From positions 1,039,658-1,103,657 of the forward strand of contig NC_021673.1 in the NCBI RefSeq assembly GCF_000247815.1: DNA of 64,000 nucleotides, read 5' to 3'. This document shows positions 1-63,289 of the stretch, one piece after another. Numbering within the stretch: the first letter of the stretch is position 1; each line of letters starts with the position of its first letter. Source of the stretch: Ficedula albicollis (lineage: Eukaryota; Chordata; Aves; Passeriformes; Muscicapidae). The notes beneath the pieces are model-generated. The model did no database searches and was not told where the DNA came from. It was given only the letters and a program-made list of their open reading frames with translations. Made by a program: the position numbers and the translations under genes.

Positions 1-449
<449 letters not shown>

Positions 450-599
450 CGCAGGGCTCGGGGACACCGGGGGGACACGGGGGGCACCCCCCGACCCGCC
501 CCGGCACCTGCGGGCACAGCGGAGATCCTGCCTCAGTTTCCCCTAAATCCGCGAATTCCCACTGGGACCACCCCAAAAACCATGGAAAAAGGGGTTTGG

Positions 600-1130
600 A
601 GAGGGGGAATTAAAGAGTAATAAAAATAAATAATGATGAGAAAGGGAAGTACGTAAAAGCGGGGAGTCAAACAGAAAGAGTAAAAAGGAAAGGAAATAAA
701 TAATAAATAAAAAGGTAAATAGCACTGGAATGGAAAAGAATGAAAAGAAAGAAACGAAATAAAAGAGAAAGGAAGGGAAAAGCTGAACTAAATTAAAGTG
801 GAAGGAAAATAAAGTGAGATAAAGGGAAATAAAAAGGAAAATAAGGAAAGTAAAATAGGATAGGGTGAAATAAAACAGCGAAAAGCAAGTACAATAAAAA
901 AGGAAAATAAAAAATAAGAGGAAAATAAAAAATAAAAGAGGAAAATAAAGTGAAATACAAAAAAGGCGAGTGAAATGAAAGAGGAAAATAAAAATAAAAG
1001 AAAAAAAGAAAGAGGATGATAAAAAGAAAATTATAGAAAGGAAAATAAAAAGAAAATAAACCAGGAAAATAAAAGAAAATGAAGAGAAAAAAAATGGAGG
1101 GAAATGGAATAAAATGAAAGAAAAGGAACT
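600..1130. repeat. A-rich polypurine low-complexity tract
   Basis: About 530 bases of AAAATAAAAG- and GAAAGG-type words, nearly free of C on the plus strand. No coding or RNA feature was seen between 450 and 1200. Confidence 0.85.
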
Positions 1131-1224
1131 GAACCGAAATGGCCCGAACTTAACGGAACCAAACCCAAAAAACTTCAACAAAAGCCACGGAGCGAAGTGA
1201 CCCGGAGCGCCCCGGGGGCAGCGG

Positions 1225-2101
<877 letters not shown>

Positions 2102-2111
2102 CTTCCGATCT
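2102..2111 (+). other. Illumina adapter-end match
   Basis: CTTCCGATCT equals the last ten bases of the standard Illumina adapter and lies exactly between a G run and the repeat insert. Likely residual adapter. Confidence 0.7.
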
Positions 2112-2943
<832 letters not shown>

Positions 2944-2960
2944 CTCCCCCGGGCAGGTCC

Positions 2961-2982
2961 GGGCGGGGCGCGCTCCCATTGG
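2961..2982. promoter_or_regulatory. GC box plus inverted CCAAT, CpG-rich patch
   Basis: A GGGCGGGGCG GC box is followed 8 bases later by ATTGG within CpG-rich DNA. This resembles a CpG-island promoter fragment, but no gene can be attached to it because G runs flank it. Confidence 0.3.
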
Positions 2983-3164
2983 CTGCGCGCTGCAGGAGGG
3001 GCGTGGCCCCTCGCAGCTCAGGGGGTCGCAGGTTCGAGTCCCGCCCGGGACTCTCCCACTGGAACGGGTCCAACTTGGCCCGGACTGGTCCGAACTGGGA
3101 TCGACGGCACCGAAGGGAGGGTGTCACCCACTGCCCCCTCCACCTCCCCACAGCTCTTCGGGGG

Positions 3165-3170
3165 AATAAA
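3165..3170 (+). promoter_or_regulatory. AATAAA hexamer, possible poly(A) signal of an unseen plus-strand transcript
   Basis: A plus-strand AATAAA lies 24 bases from the minus-strand signal and follows a possible acceptor (CCTCCCCACAG). Facing poly(A) signals are typical of convergent genes, but no plus-strand coding exon was recognised to its left, where most sequence is G runs and arrays. Confidence 0.25.
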
Positions 3171-3193
3171 TGCCTGAAAGCGGGAGAAGCAGC

Positions 3194-3199
3194 TTTATT
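3194..3199 (-). promoter_or_regulatory. DSD: Poly(A) signal for DSD
   Basis: AATAAA on the minus strand about 310 bases after the DSD stop codon, giving a short 3'UTR that contains a G-rich 9- to 20-bp repeat. It is the first canonical hexamer downstream of the stop. Confidence 0.6.
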
Positions 3200-3506
3200 G
3201 AGCCCAGGTGTGAGTGCAGCACCTGGGGGGGTGGCGCAGGGTCTCAGCGTGGGCGCGGCATCGTGGCGTGGGTGGAGGGACAAGGACGTGGAGTGGGTGC
3301 AGGGAGTGGGAATGGCTGTGGGAGTGGGTGCAGGGTGTGGGAGTGGGTGCAGGGTGTGGGAATGGGTGCAGCATCCCATGTGGATGCAGGACCTGGAGTG
3401 GGTGCAGGGTCTTGCTGGGGGTGCAGAGTCTTGGTCCAGGGTCTGGGTGCAGGGTCTGGATGCGGGTGCATCCCCCCGAAATCCCGGAATCTCCTCTCTC
3501 TCCTCT

Positions 3507-12375
<8,869 letters not shown>

Positions 12376-12414
12376 GGCCGCGGTGGCTCCGCCGGCCCCG
12401 CGCGTGTCGCGGCC

Positions 12415-14620
<2,206 letters not shown>

Positions 14621-14832
14621 GTGTCCCCCGTGCCTGGCACAGCCTGTGCTGTCCCCATGCAGGACACCACAGTGGGGGGGACACTGGGGGACACACACAC
14701 TGAGGGGTTGTGCCCCCATCTTGGCACCACCACGGGCCTCACACCTTGATTTCTCACAGATATATTATTATTATTAATAATTATTATTAACAATTCTTCT
14801 TCTGTAAAAGCTCTAAAAATGGATAGAAATAA

Positions 14833-51222
<36,390 letters not shown>

Positions 51223-51243
51223 CTGCAAGGGAGGGCGGGGCTG

Positions 51244-51490
51244 GGACCAGCAGCCAATCACAGCCCTCCATGAGCTCCGCCCACGGGGAACGGCCAATCA
51301 CAGCCAGAGCTTCCAGCCCCGCCCACTCAGGTGTGTGACACACCCCTGGGAGCCACCGACCAATCACAGCGCAGAAACGCACAACCTGCGGAGCCTCTGG
51401 CCAATCAGAGCCCAACACTGCTCAACCACTGGAACCCACCGGCCAATCAGCTCGCAGAGCACCTGTCCCTGCAGCCAATCAGGGCACAGC
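51244..51490. promoter_or_regulatory. Six CCAAT boxes with GC boxes in NBEAL2 intron 1
   Basis: CCAATCA/CCAATCAC motifs occur near 51253, 51293, 51360, 51401, 51443 and 51477, mostly about 41 bases apart, with CCGCCCAC and CCGCCCACT GC boxes between the first three. The unit resembles the array at 44935-45455. It could be an NF-Y/Sp1 promoter-like element or simply a repeat containing the motif. Confidence 0.4.
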
Positions 51491-51529
51491 GGGCCCTGTG
51501 CCATGGGGACGGGGGGGGGCAGGGGGGAC

Positions 51530-53440
<1,911 letters not shown>

Positions 53441-53550
53441 AGAGCACCCCGAGCCCCCCGGGCTGTCCCCCCTCGGCAGCGACCGCCCCCCCATTCCCAC
53501 GGGATCCCCTTTTCCGGGATCCCGGCGCTCCGACACCTCCCCCAGGCGGG

Positions 53551-53667
<117 letters not shown>

Positions 53668-53683
53668 CGGGGGTGGCCGCGGC

Positions 53684-53686
53684 CAT
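53684..53686 (-). CDS. NBEAL2: Candidate NBEAL2 start codon, exon 1 otherwise hidden
   Basis: On the minus strand this ATG opens M-A-A-A-T-P-G-G-P and then enters 110 Gs (53663-53554). Vertebrate NBEAL2 also begins Met-Ala-Ala, and the spot is CpG-rich and 2.5 kb upstream of the second coding exon. A neighbouring ATG at 53688-53690 has a better initiation context but a different frame. The call is tentative. Confidence 0.3.
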
Positions 53687-53879
53687 CCATGACCCCGCAG
53701 CTGTGCGAGCGGCGCCGGCGCAGCGGGGCCGGAACGGGCTGTGTGTGTGTGGGGTGTTTAGGGGGGGGCCCCCCCTTTTTTGTCACCGCTGTCGCTTGTG
53801 CAAAGCCACCAAAAAAAAACCCCAGAGCTCAGGAAATGCCAAGTCACCCGCGGCCCCAACGGCGCTTCCTGCCCCGCTG

Positions 53880-54245
53880 CCGGCTCCGCTCGGGGACACC
53901 GGCACCGTTTGGGGACACTGGGTCCCTTTGGGGGCACCGGCACCGTTTTGGGGACACCGGCTCCCTTTGGGGACACCGCGGTGCCACCCGCGCCCTCCAT
54001 CCCTGCGCCCACCCGGCAGCTCCGGGGTGTCCCCAAGTTTTTTGGGGGCACCGGCACCGTTTGGGGACACTGGGTCCCTTTGGGGACACCGGCACCGTTT
54101 TGGGGACACCGGCTCCCTTTGGGGACACCGCGGTGCCACCCGCGCCCTCCATCCCTGCGCCCACCCGGCAGCTCCGGGGTGTCCCCAAATTTTTCCTGGT
54201 ATTCCTTGAAAAATCCAACCCCAAACCCTGCCCTGTCCCTGCCCA
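53880..54245. repeat. GGGGACACCGGCACCGTTT array within a larger duplication
   Basis: Two copies of a block of about 140 to 160 bp (GACACTGGGTCCCTTTGGGG through CCACCCGGCAGCTCCGGGGT), starting near 53893 and 54037, upstream of the candidate NBEAL2 start. The block is itself built of 20-bp units. Confidence 0.85.
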
Positions 54246-54254
54246 GCGTTGAGT

Positions 54255-54535
54255 TTGCCGGTTCTCAGCATCCCGAAATTCCCGGCGCTCCCACCTGGAG
54301 CTGCGTCCCAAAATTCCCGGGGCGCCCACCGGGAGCTGCGCCCCGAAATTCCCGGTGCGCCCACCCGGAATTGAGCTCCCGGAATTCCCGGTGCGCCCAC
54401 CTGGAGCTGGTGTTCCAAAACTCCCGGGGCACCCACCCGGAGCTGCATCCCGAGCCCGGAGTTGGGGTCCCGAAATTCCCACCGCGCCCACCCGGAGCGG
54501 TTCCGTGCCGAAGTTCCGGCCGTGCCCTCCCGCGG
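54255..54535. repeat. CCCGGAGCTG/AAATTCCCGG array
   Basis: Degenerate units of about 40 bp with GCGCCCACCCGGAGCTG and CCGAAATTCCCGG. No exon was recognised. Confidence 0.7.
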
Positions 54536-54546
54536 CCGCGCTCCCG

Positions 54547-54548
<2 letters not shown>

Positions 54549-54577
<29 letters not shown>
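54549..54577. other. G run (29)
   Basis: The shortest run, at the left border of the CAGAACCGGGAATG array. Confidence 0.8.
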
Positions 54578-54580
<3 letters not shown>

Positions 54581-55175
54581 AACCGGAAGTGCAGAACCGA
54601 ACCGGGAGTGCAGAACCGAACCGGGAATGTAGAACCGGGAATGTAGAACCGGGAATGCAGAGCCGGGAAGGCAGAATCGAGACGGGAATGCAGAACCGGG
54701 AACCAGAACCGGGAATGCAGAACCGGGAGTGCAGAACCGAACCGGGAGTGCAGAACCGAACCGGGAATGTAGAACCGGGAATGCGAGTGCCATTCATAGG
54801 ATGTATGGCAGCATTCTGTAATACATCAGTCCCACTTATAACATAATAGCTGTATAACTCATACAAGGCTCTGGCTCACCGGGAAGGCAGAATCGAGACG
54901 GGAATGCAGAACCGGGAACCAGAACCGGGAATGCAGAACCGGGAGTGCAGAACCGAACCGGGAAGGCAGAACCGAGCCGGGAATGCAGAACCGGGAACCC
55001 GAACCGGGAATGCAGAACCGGGAAGGCAGACCCGAACCGGGAATGCAGAGCCAGGAATGCAGAACCGAGGACGCAGAACCGGGAAGGCAGAACCGAGCCG
55101 GGAATGAAGAACCGGGAACCCGAACCAGGAATACAGAGCCGGGAATCTGACCCGGGAATGCAGAACCGGGAAAGC
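54578..55175. repeat. CAGAACCGGGAATG minisatellite with 216-bp higher-order repeat
   Basis: 14- to 16-bp units. A longer block at 54665 recurs at 54881 (offset 216). A stretch of about 96 bp with no repeat character (54784-54879) is embedded in it. Confidence 0.9.
54784..54879. other. AT-rich unique insert inside a GC-rich minisatellite
   Basis: About 96 bases (GAGTGCCATTCATAGGATGT to AAGGCTCTGGCTCAC) of ordinary composition with abrupt borders; the array resumes directly after it. It contains no recognisable gene, RNA or transposon end. Confidence 0.7.
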
Positions 55176-55417
55176 CGCCCCTCCGCCAGGAGCCCCCCAA
55201 AAAGTGACAGTGACAAAGCCGCCGGGATGTCACCCCCGCACGGAGCGCCGCGGGTGGCACCGAGTGACCCCGCGGGCTGACGCTCCCGCCGACCCCTTTG
55301 GAGGGGAGGGACAGCACGGCCACCCCTGGGGACAGCGCCGGGGACAGGAGCTCTGTCCTGCTTTAAAGCCACCGGAGACAACGCGGCCATTCCCGGGCCA
55401 CCGACAGGGCCGCTGCC

Positions 55418-55627
55418 ACCGAGGGGACACTGCCACCGAGGGGACACTGCCACCGAGGGGACACTGCCACCGAGGGGACACTGCCACCGAGGGGACACTG
55501 CCACCGAGGGGACACTGCCACCGAGGGGACACTGCCACCGAGGGGACACTGCCACCGAGGGGACACTGCCACCGAGGGGACACTGCCACCGAGGGGACAC
55601 TGCCACCGAGGGGACACTGCCATCACC
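55418..55627. repeat. 17-bp GCCACCGAGGGGACACT array
   Basis: About 12 perfect copies, the cleanest array in the 5' flank of NBEAL2. Confidence 0.96.
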
Positions 55628-55734
55628 TGGGCCGTGTCCCCCCAGCCTTGTCCTCGCAGGGCCTTGGGGACTTGGGGTTTTGTTAAGTGACCTGGCTGGG
55701 GAGGTGACACTGGCTCTGTCCCCAGGGTGTCAGA

Positions 55735-56405
55735 GGTGGCACGGCCACCCCACTGGTGTGGCACAGCGAGCAGGACACCCTGACAAGTGGCACCTGTCCC
55801 CACACAACCGTGGGTGACACCTGTCCCCCTGTGGGTGCCCTGACAGCACGATGGGACCCTGCAGGGCCATCAGACCCTGGTGGCACTGCAAGTGTCCCCA
55901 GGGACACCCAACAATGTGACATGTGTGCCCTGCCACCACACATCCACCTGATGGATGGCACTTGTCCCCATCCATGTCCCTTCTGTGGCCACATCCGCCT
56001 GATGGATGGCACCTGTCCCCATATGAGCACCTGGCAGAGTGGCACCTGTCCCCACACAGCTGGACCAAGTGGCACCTGTCCCCTGTGACACCTCAACAAC
56101 GTGGCACCTGTCCCTACCCAACCACGGACACCTCGATGGTGTGGCACCTGTCCCCACACCGCCATGGTCACCTCAGGGGTGTGGCACCTGTCCCCAGAGG
56201 AGCACAGACACCTCGATGGTGTGGCACGTGTCCCCACAGGGCCATGGTCACCTCAGGGGTGTGGCACCTGTCCCTGGATGACCACGGATACCTTGAGGCT
56301 GTGGCACCTGTCCCCATGGGACCACAGACACCTCAGTGTAGTGGCACCTGTCCCCACACAGCCACAGCCGCCACAACGGAGCAGCACCTGTCCCCATGTC
56401 ACCCC
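55735..56405. repeat. GTGGCACCTGTCCCC minisatellite
   Basis: Units of about 30 to 45 bp, each with GTGGCACCTGTCCCCA and a variable CAC(A/G)G-CACCTC segment, about 15 copies. From 56405 to 56618 the sequence is not repetitive and no gene was recognised. Confidence 0.85.
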
Positions 56406-56618
56406 CCCCAATGTCCCAGCACGTGGCCCTGTCCCCTGGCTGTGTCCCCCCCAAAGTGGGGTGACCTTGTTTTGGGGTGAAGGAGTGACATCGTGGATGA
56501 CGCCGTGGATGTCCCCAACCCCTCCCTTCATCCCCGGCCACCCCTTTGGGACACAGCGGGGTTTTGGGGGAGCGATTTCCCCCCGAAATCCATCAGGCCA
56601 CCCCAACGCGCGGGGACA

Positions 56619-58015
<1,397 letters not shown>

Positions 58016-58089
58016 AGCCCTGGCACCTCCCCCAGGTGTGGGGGGGGCGGGGACTCCCCTCCACCTGCTGGGGGCAGGGGAAGCGCCCG

Positions 58090-58342
58090 TTCCCCATTAT
58101 CTGCTTTCCCTCCCTATCCCCGCATTTCCATATTCATAAAGGGGAGATAAAAGCGCGGTGAGGAAGGCAAAGCCGCGCCCTACCCTCCCCAAATAATTAA
58201 CGCTAATTAGTGCAGCTGAGCCTTGCTTTCCTTCGATGACACCCTAAACAAACAAAACCCGACTGTTTCGCCTTGTGTTCCGTTTTAACCTCATTTTCAA
58301 CCATTTTCAAACATTTAATTTTTTTCCCTTCCCACTCCCAAT
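58090..58342. promoter_or_regulatory. AT-rich patch with GATA and TAAT motifs upstream of NBEAL2
   Basis: A short non-repetitive island between two G runs. It has an inverted GATA site (TTATCT, 58097-58102), a direct one (AGATAA, 58145-58150) and two TAATTA-type homeodomain cores (58194-58200 and 58204-58209). It lies about 4.4 kb upstream of the candidate NBEAL2 start. The composition suggests a regulatory element, but nothing else supports it. Confidence 0.25.
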
Positions 58343-58539
<197 letters not shown>

Positions 58540-58599
58540 CTGCGGAAGGGGCCTGGAGGGGACGGAGTGGGGCTGGGGCAGAGCCAGAGGGGACACGCG

Positions 58600-60085
58600 C
58601 ACCCTGAGTTATTTGGGACAGGAATTAAGGATTTTGGGGGGGTCCTAGAGGGGCTGGGGGTGTCGGAGGATCCCATGTAGATCCTGAGTTATTTGGGATA
58701 TGGTGGGACAGGAATTGAGGATTTTGGGGGTCTCAGGGGGGCTGGGGGTGTCAGAGGATCCTGTGTAGATCCTGAGTTATTTGAGATATGTTGGGACAGG
58801 ATTTGAGGATTTTGGGGGTCTCAGGGGGGCTGGGGGTGTCAGAGGATCCTGTGTAGATCCTGAGTTATTTGAGATATGTTGGGACAGGATTTGAGGATTT
58901 TGGGGGTCTCAGGGGGGCTGGGGGTGTCAGAGGATCCTGTGTAGATCCTGAGTTATTTGAGATATGTTGGGACAGGATTTGAGGATTTTGGGGGTCTCAG
59001 GGGGGCTGGGGGTGTCAGAGGATCCTGTGTAGATCCTGAGTTATTTGAGATATGTTGGGACAGGATTTGAGGATTTTGGGGGTCTCAGGGGGGCTGGGGG
59101 TGTCAGAGGATCCTGTGTAGATCCTGAGTTATTTGAGATATGTTGGGACAGGATTTGAGGATTTTGGGGGTCTCAGGGGGGCTGGGGGTGTCAGAGGATC
59201 CTGTGTAGATCCTGAGTTATTTGAGATATGTTGGGACAGGATTTGAGGATTTTGGGGGTCTCAGGGGGGCTGGGGGTGTCAGAGGGTCCCTCGTGGATCC
59301 TGAGTTTTTTGGGATGTGATGAAACAGGAATTGAGGATTTTGGGGTCCCAGAGGGGCTGGGGGTGTCAGAGGGTCCCTCGTGGATCCTGAGTTTTTTGGG
59401 ATGTGATGAAACAGGAATTGAGGATTTTGGGGTCCCAGAGGGGCTGGGGGTGTCAGAGGGTCCCTCGTGGATCCTGAGTTTTTTGGGATGTGATGAAACA
59501 GGAATTGAGGATTTTGGGGTCCCAGAGGGGCTGGGGGTGTCAGAGGGTCCCTCGTGGATCCTGAGTTTTTTGGGATGTGATGAAACAGGAATTGAGGATT
59601 TTGGGGTCCCAGAGGGGCTGGGGGTGTCAGAGGGTCCCTCGTGGATCCTGAGTTTTTTGGGATGTGATGAAACAGGAATTGAGGATTTTGGGGTCCCAGA
59701 GGGGCTGGGGGTGTCAGAGGGTCCCTCGTGGATCCTGAGTTATTTGAGATATGTTGGGACAGGATTTGAAGATTTTGGGGGTCTCAGAGGGGCTGGGGGT
59801 GTCAGAGGGTCCCACTTGGTTCCTGAGTGTTTTGGGATCCTCAGTTCTTTGGGTGGGACAAAGTTTGTGGGTTTTGGGATCCCAGTGGGGCTGGGGGAGA
59901 GTCAGAGGATCCCAGGTGGATTCTCAGTTATTTGGGACACGATTGGACAAAGACTTTGAGGATTTTTGGGGTCCCAGAGGGTCTGGAGTGGGGCTGGGCA
60001 CATCAGAAGATCCCAGACAGATCCTGAGTTATTTGGGATGCAGTGAGACAGGATTTGGGGATTTTGGGGTGTCAGAGGATCCCAC
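58600..60085. repeat. 87-bp minisatellite with two unit types
   Basis: About 15 units. Type A (GGATCCTGTGTAGATCCTGA, GATATGTTGGGACAGGATTT) fills 58680-59280; type B (GGTCCCTCGTGGATCCTGAG, GATGTGATGAAACAGGAATT) fills 59283-59720; diverged units follow. Since 87 is 29 codons, the plus strand carries a long open frame of 29-residue repeats from 59228 to 59959, with no sign of being a gene. Confidence 0.93.
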
Positions 60086-61117
60086 GTGATCCTGAGTTTT
60101 TTGGGACACGGTGAGACAGAGGATTTGGCACTTCCCAGCCCTCACCCCCTCCATGGGCAGCCTCTGGAATATTTGGGATATTATTTGGGATGCTGGCTGG
60201 AATTCCCATTTCTGGAGGGATTAAAATCCCTCTGGATTGGCCCTTGGGGACCCAGATCTGTGCTGGGAATTCCTGGACTCCATCTCCAAGGCTTTTCCAA
60301 CCTCAAGAATTCCACAAAACTCAGACCCTCCTTTCCCGTCACCAGTGGAGGCAAAATCTTGGGGGGAAAAAAACATTCCAATGTTTTTCCTTCTTTTCCT
60401 TGAACACAACCTCCCTGTTTCCTGCCAGGATTTTTCCATGTGAGGGTTAATTCCTAAAAAAAAAACAACCCAGCAGAAAATTGCCAGGATTGGATTTTCC
60501 TGCTGCTCCTTAATCTCCCCTGCCATTCCCATCTCCATGGCGATGGACACAGAGATTTTCCATAATTTCCCCTTTTCATCCCTCTCTATTAAAAAAGGAT
60601 TAAAGGCTCCTTTGGATCCCAAACCTCATCCCAGGCTCCTTTCATCTCCTGGAATTCCAGCTGGATTTGCCCTTTTTGCTGGAGCTTTGGGATGGGATCC
60701 ATGGAAATGAGGAGTGACACAGGGATGGGGATGCTGAGTCAGCATTCCCGTTGGGAATTCTCTGCTGCTTATTTCATGCAATGCTTTGCTGGGAAGGACC
60801 TTCAAGGTCATCCCCATTCCTAGGGCAGGGAATTCCAAGCAGCTCTTTGATTTTTAACAGAGAATTCCTGATTTTTGCAAGCTGAGGGTGGGAAAGGAAA
60901 AAGGGCAGGAGAGAAAAATTTCCAGCTGGGTGGATCCTGTGTCATTCCAGAGGGATGGGGGATGGAGCTCCAAACTCCTGGAAAAGAGCTTGGGTATAGA
61001 GGGAAACTTTTCCCAGCCCTTAGGGGAGAAATTTGGGAATTCTGTCGTGATGTGGAAAAGGTTTGGATTGAAATTCCTGCTTTATTCAAGCTAGGAGCAT
61101 CCCAAAATCCCAGATTT

Positions 61118-61166
61118 CTTTTGGGAAAGGACCTTAAAACTCATCCAGTTCCACGGACAGGGAACC
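61118..61166 (-). mobile_element. Short CR1 3' remnant, antisense
   Basis: GGGAAAGGACCTTAAAACTC followed by ATCCAGTTCCA and a GACAGGGA block matches the reverse complement of the CR1 3' end. A similar, weaker remnant lies at 60790-60835. Confidence 0.5.
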
Positions 61167-62830
61167 CAGAACATTCCAAACCCAAAATCCATGGGGAAGC
61201 AAACCTGAGGCTGTGATTCCAGCAGGAATTCCAGGTTTTAAAGGGAATAAATGCTGGATATTCCAGGAGGAGCCACCACAGCTCAATCCTGAGCTGGTGA
61301 CAATTCCAGCAGTTTTTGTGGAGCAGCTCAAGGTCCTTGGGAAGCTTTTTCCTGCTTTTTTTTTTTTTTTTTTTTGAGCTGTGAAAGGCTTTTCCTGGCT
61401 TTTATCCTTTTCCTTTATTCCCAGTTGGTTCTGTTCCCTTTGACAGCTCATCCCTTTGTTTTCCAGCCTTAATTCCAGAAATCCAGGGAATGCAAATGAT
61501 CCTGAGCTTCAGATCTCTGGGAAACGTTTCAAGGGCAACGGATTTTCACTGGAAAAAAAAAAGTCCAGGACTTCCTGAAAATTAGGGAGAAGCTGAAAGA
61601 AGGAAAATATCCCAGAAATATTCCAATTTTCCCTATTTCTTGCATCCCTTATGTTAAGGAATTCTGCTTTTCCTGCAGTTTTCCTGTCACACTGGTGTCT
61701 TGTGGATGGAATTTTGGGTTATTCCCACTGAAAACAATGGGAATGTTCATGGAGAAACCTGGATTGTGTCCTGCCTGTGGAAAAATTCAAGTTTTTTGGG
61801 ATTCTTGGGGTTGGAGGCACCAAAAACAGGGAAAAAGGGAATTTCTCCTTTCTGCTCTCTCTGTTTCTGGATCAGATTCCCTCAAGGAACATTCTCCAAA
61901 AATATTTAGGTGGAAAAAATAACAGGAGAGGAGAAGAAATCAAGGGAATAAAGAGATTCCTGCTTGGAAATTCCATGTAAAAAATGGGAAGCTGCTGCAG
62001 GAGCCTCCTTTGTCTGCAGTGGGGTTGAGCTGTGGCAAAGCTTTTTGTGGGAAAATATTCCAGGATTATCCAGAGAATTTAAGTGAAAATCTGGGAATTT
62101 AGGAATTCCTGCTTTGGGAATTTTCCTTTCTTCCTGTGGAAAGTGGGGGATGAGGGACTTTTGTCATAATTTAAGGAAAAATTCTCTTGCTGGGACAATA
62201 TTTGGGATTTCCCATTGGGCACATTCTGGATTTTCCAGCTTTTCCCCTTTTGCCTTTGCTGTGAAATTCTGGGATTTGATGGTTGGAAGTTCCACTCTGA
62301 GAGAATTCCCCAGGAAAATTCCTTGGGAATTCCTCATTTTATGAGGATGCTGCTGATATTCCCAAAGGATCCCTAAGCAAAATCCAGCTGGGATCGCTGT
62401 GGGAATTTCAGATTCCTTCTTCCATCCCAAAATTCCTAATCCAAGAACTCCACAGCTGCTTCTCCTGCTTTTTTATCCCCAAATCCTTGAAAAGCCAGAG
62501 CATTCCCATGAGTTTTTTTTTTTTTTTTTTGGGAAGGAAGGGTCTCCCATCACTGCTTCCCTCATCCCTGCTCCGGAGCGTTCCCTGTGTTGTTCCTGGA
62601 GCCGGAAAAAATTCCTTTGGCTGCATCCCAAGCTTTTGTTCCTGGCTGGATTTGCTCCAGAGCCACATCCCTGCTCCTCCACACCTTCCTGGTGGGAGAG
62701 GCTGGAGCAGGAGGAAGGGCTGGCACTGCTCCTTTCCGCTGGCTTTTCCTGCTTTTCCACCCTTTGCTTTCCCAAAATTCCGGGCAATCCGCCGTCCCGC
62801 ACTTTGCCTTGTCCTGTCCTCGCTTTTCCC

Positions 62831-62831
<1 letters not shown>

Positions 62832-62911
<80 letters not shown>
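62832..62911. repeat. T80 homopolymer
   Basis: Eighty uninterrupted Ts. It is the only very long homopolymer in the window that is not G. It could be the poly(A) tail of a minus-strand retrocopy or an inflated homopolymer; no retrocopy body was recognised next to it. Confidence 0.85.
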
Positions 62912-63289
62912 CCTGCTGGGATTTGTTTTGCTGGAGCAAAGCTCCTCGTGATCGAGTGCCAAAGGCTTGGGAAAAGTGTTGCTGTGGAAACAGAGCCCTG
63001 GGAAGTTTTTCCAGTTTTATCCAGGATAAAACACTCGAAGGATCTGTTCCTAGCCAGGATTTTTTTGGGAAGTCGGAAAGGCACCCAGGGCTGGAGCACA
63101 GGGAATGTTTCACCTTGGAAGATGTTCCTGGAGCCTCTTCCCAACAATTCCAGCCTGGGAATGTGGATTTGGAGATAAGAGGGGAGTGGGATGGCTCAGG
63201 TGGGATCCCACAGATCCAGGGATGGATCCTCAGGGCAGGAAGGGCTTGGAGCTGCTGGAGTGAATCCAGAGGATCCCGTGGAGCTGGAT

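Larger units (their letters stand above)
60086..63289. other. Gene-free unique DNA
   Basis: Moderate-GC sequence rich in GGAATTCC- and TTTTCC-type words, with CR1 remnants, a T20 run at about 61356 and T17 near 62513. No exon with credible borders and homology was recognised on either strand. Confidence 0.6.

Noticed and set aside
2944..3060. Complete tRNA gene
   Set aside because: Only the T arm/B box is convincing, with one mismatch in the stem; no matching acceptor 5' strand or anticodon arm at the right distance.
59228..59959. 243-residue plus-strand frame with 29-residue repeats
   Set aside because: Explained by the 87-bp unit length; it has no homology or splice context.
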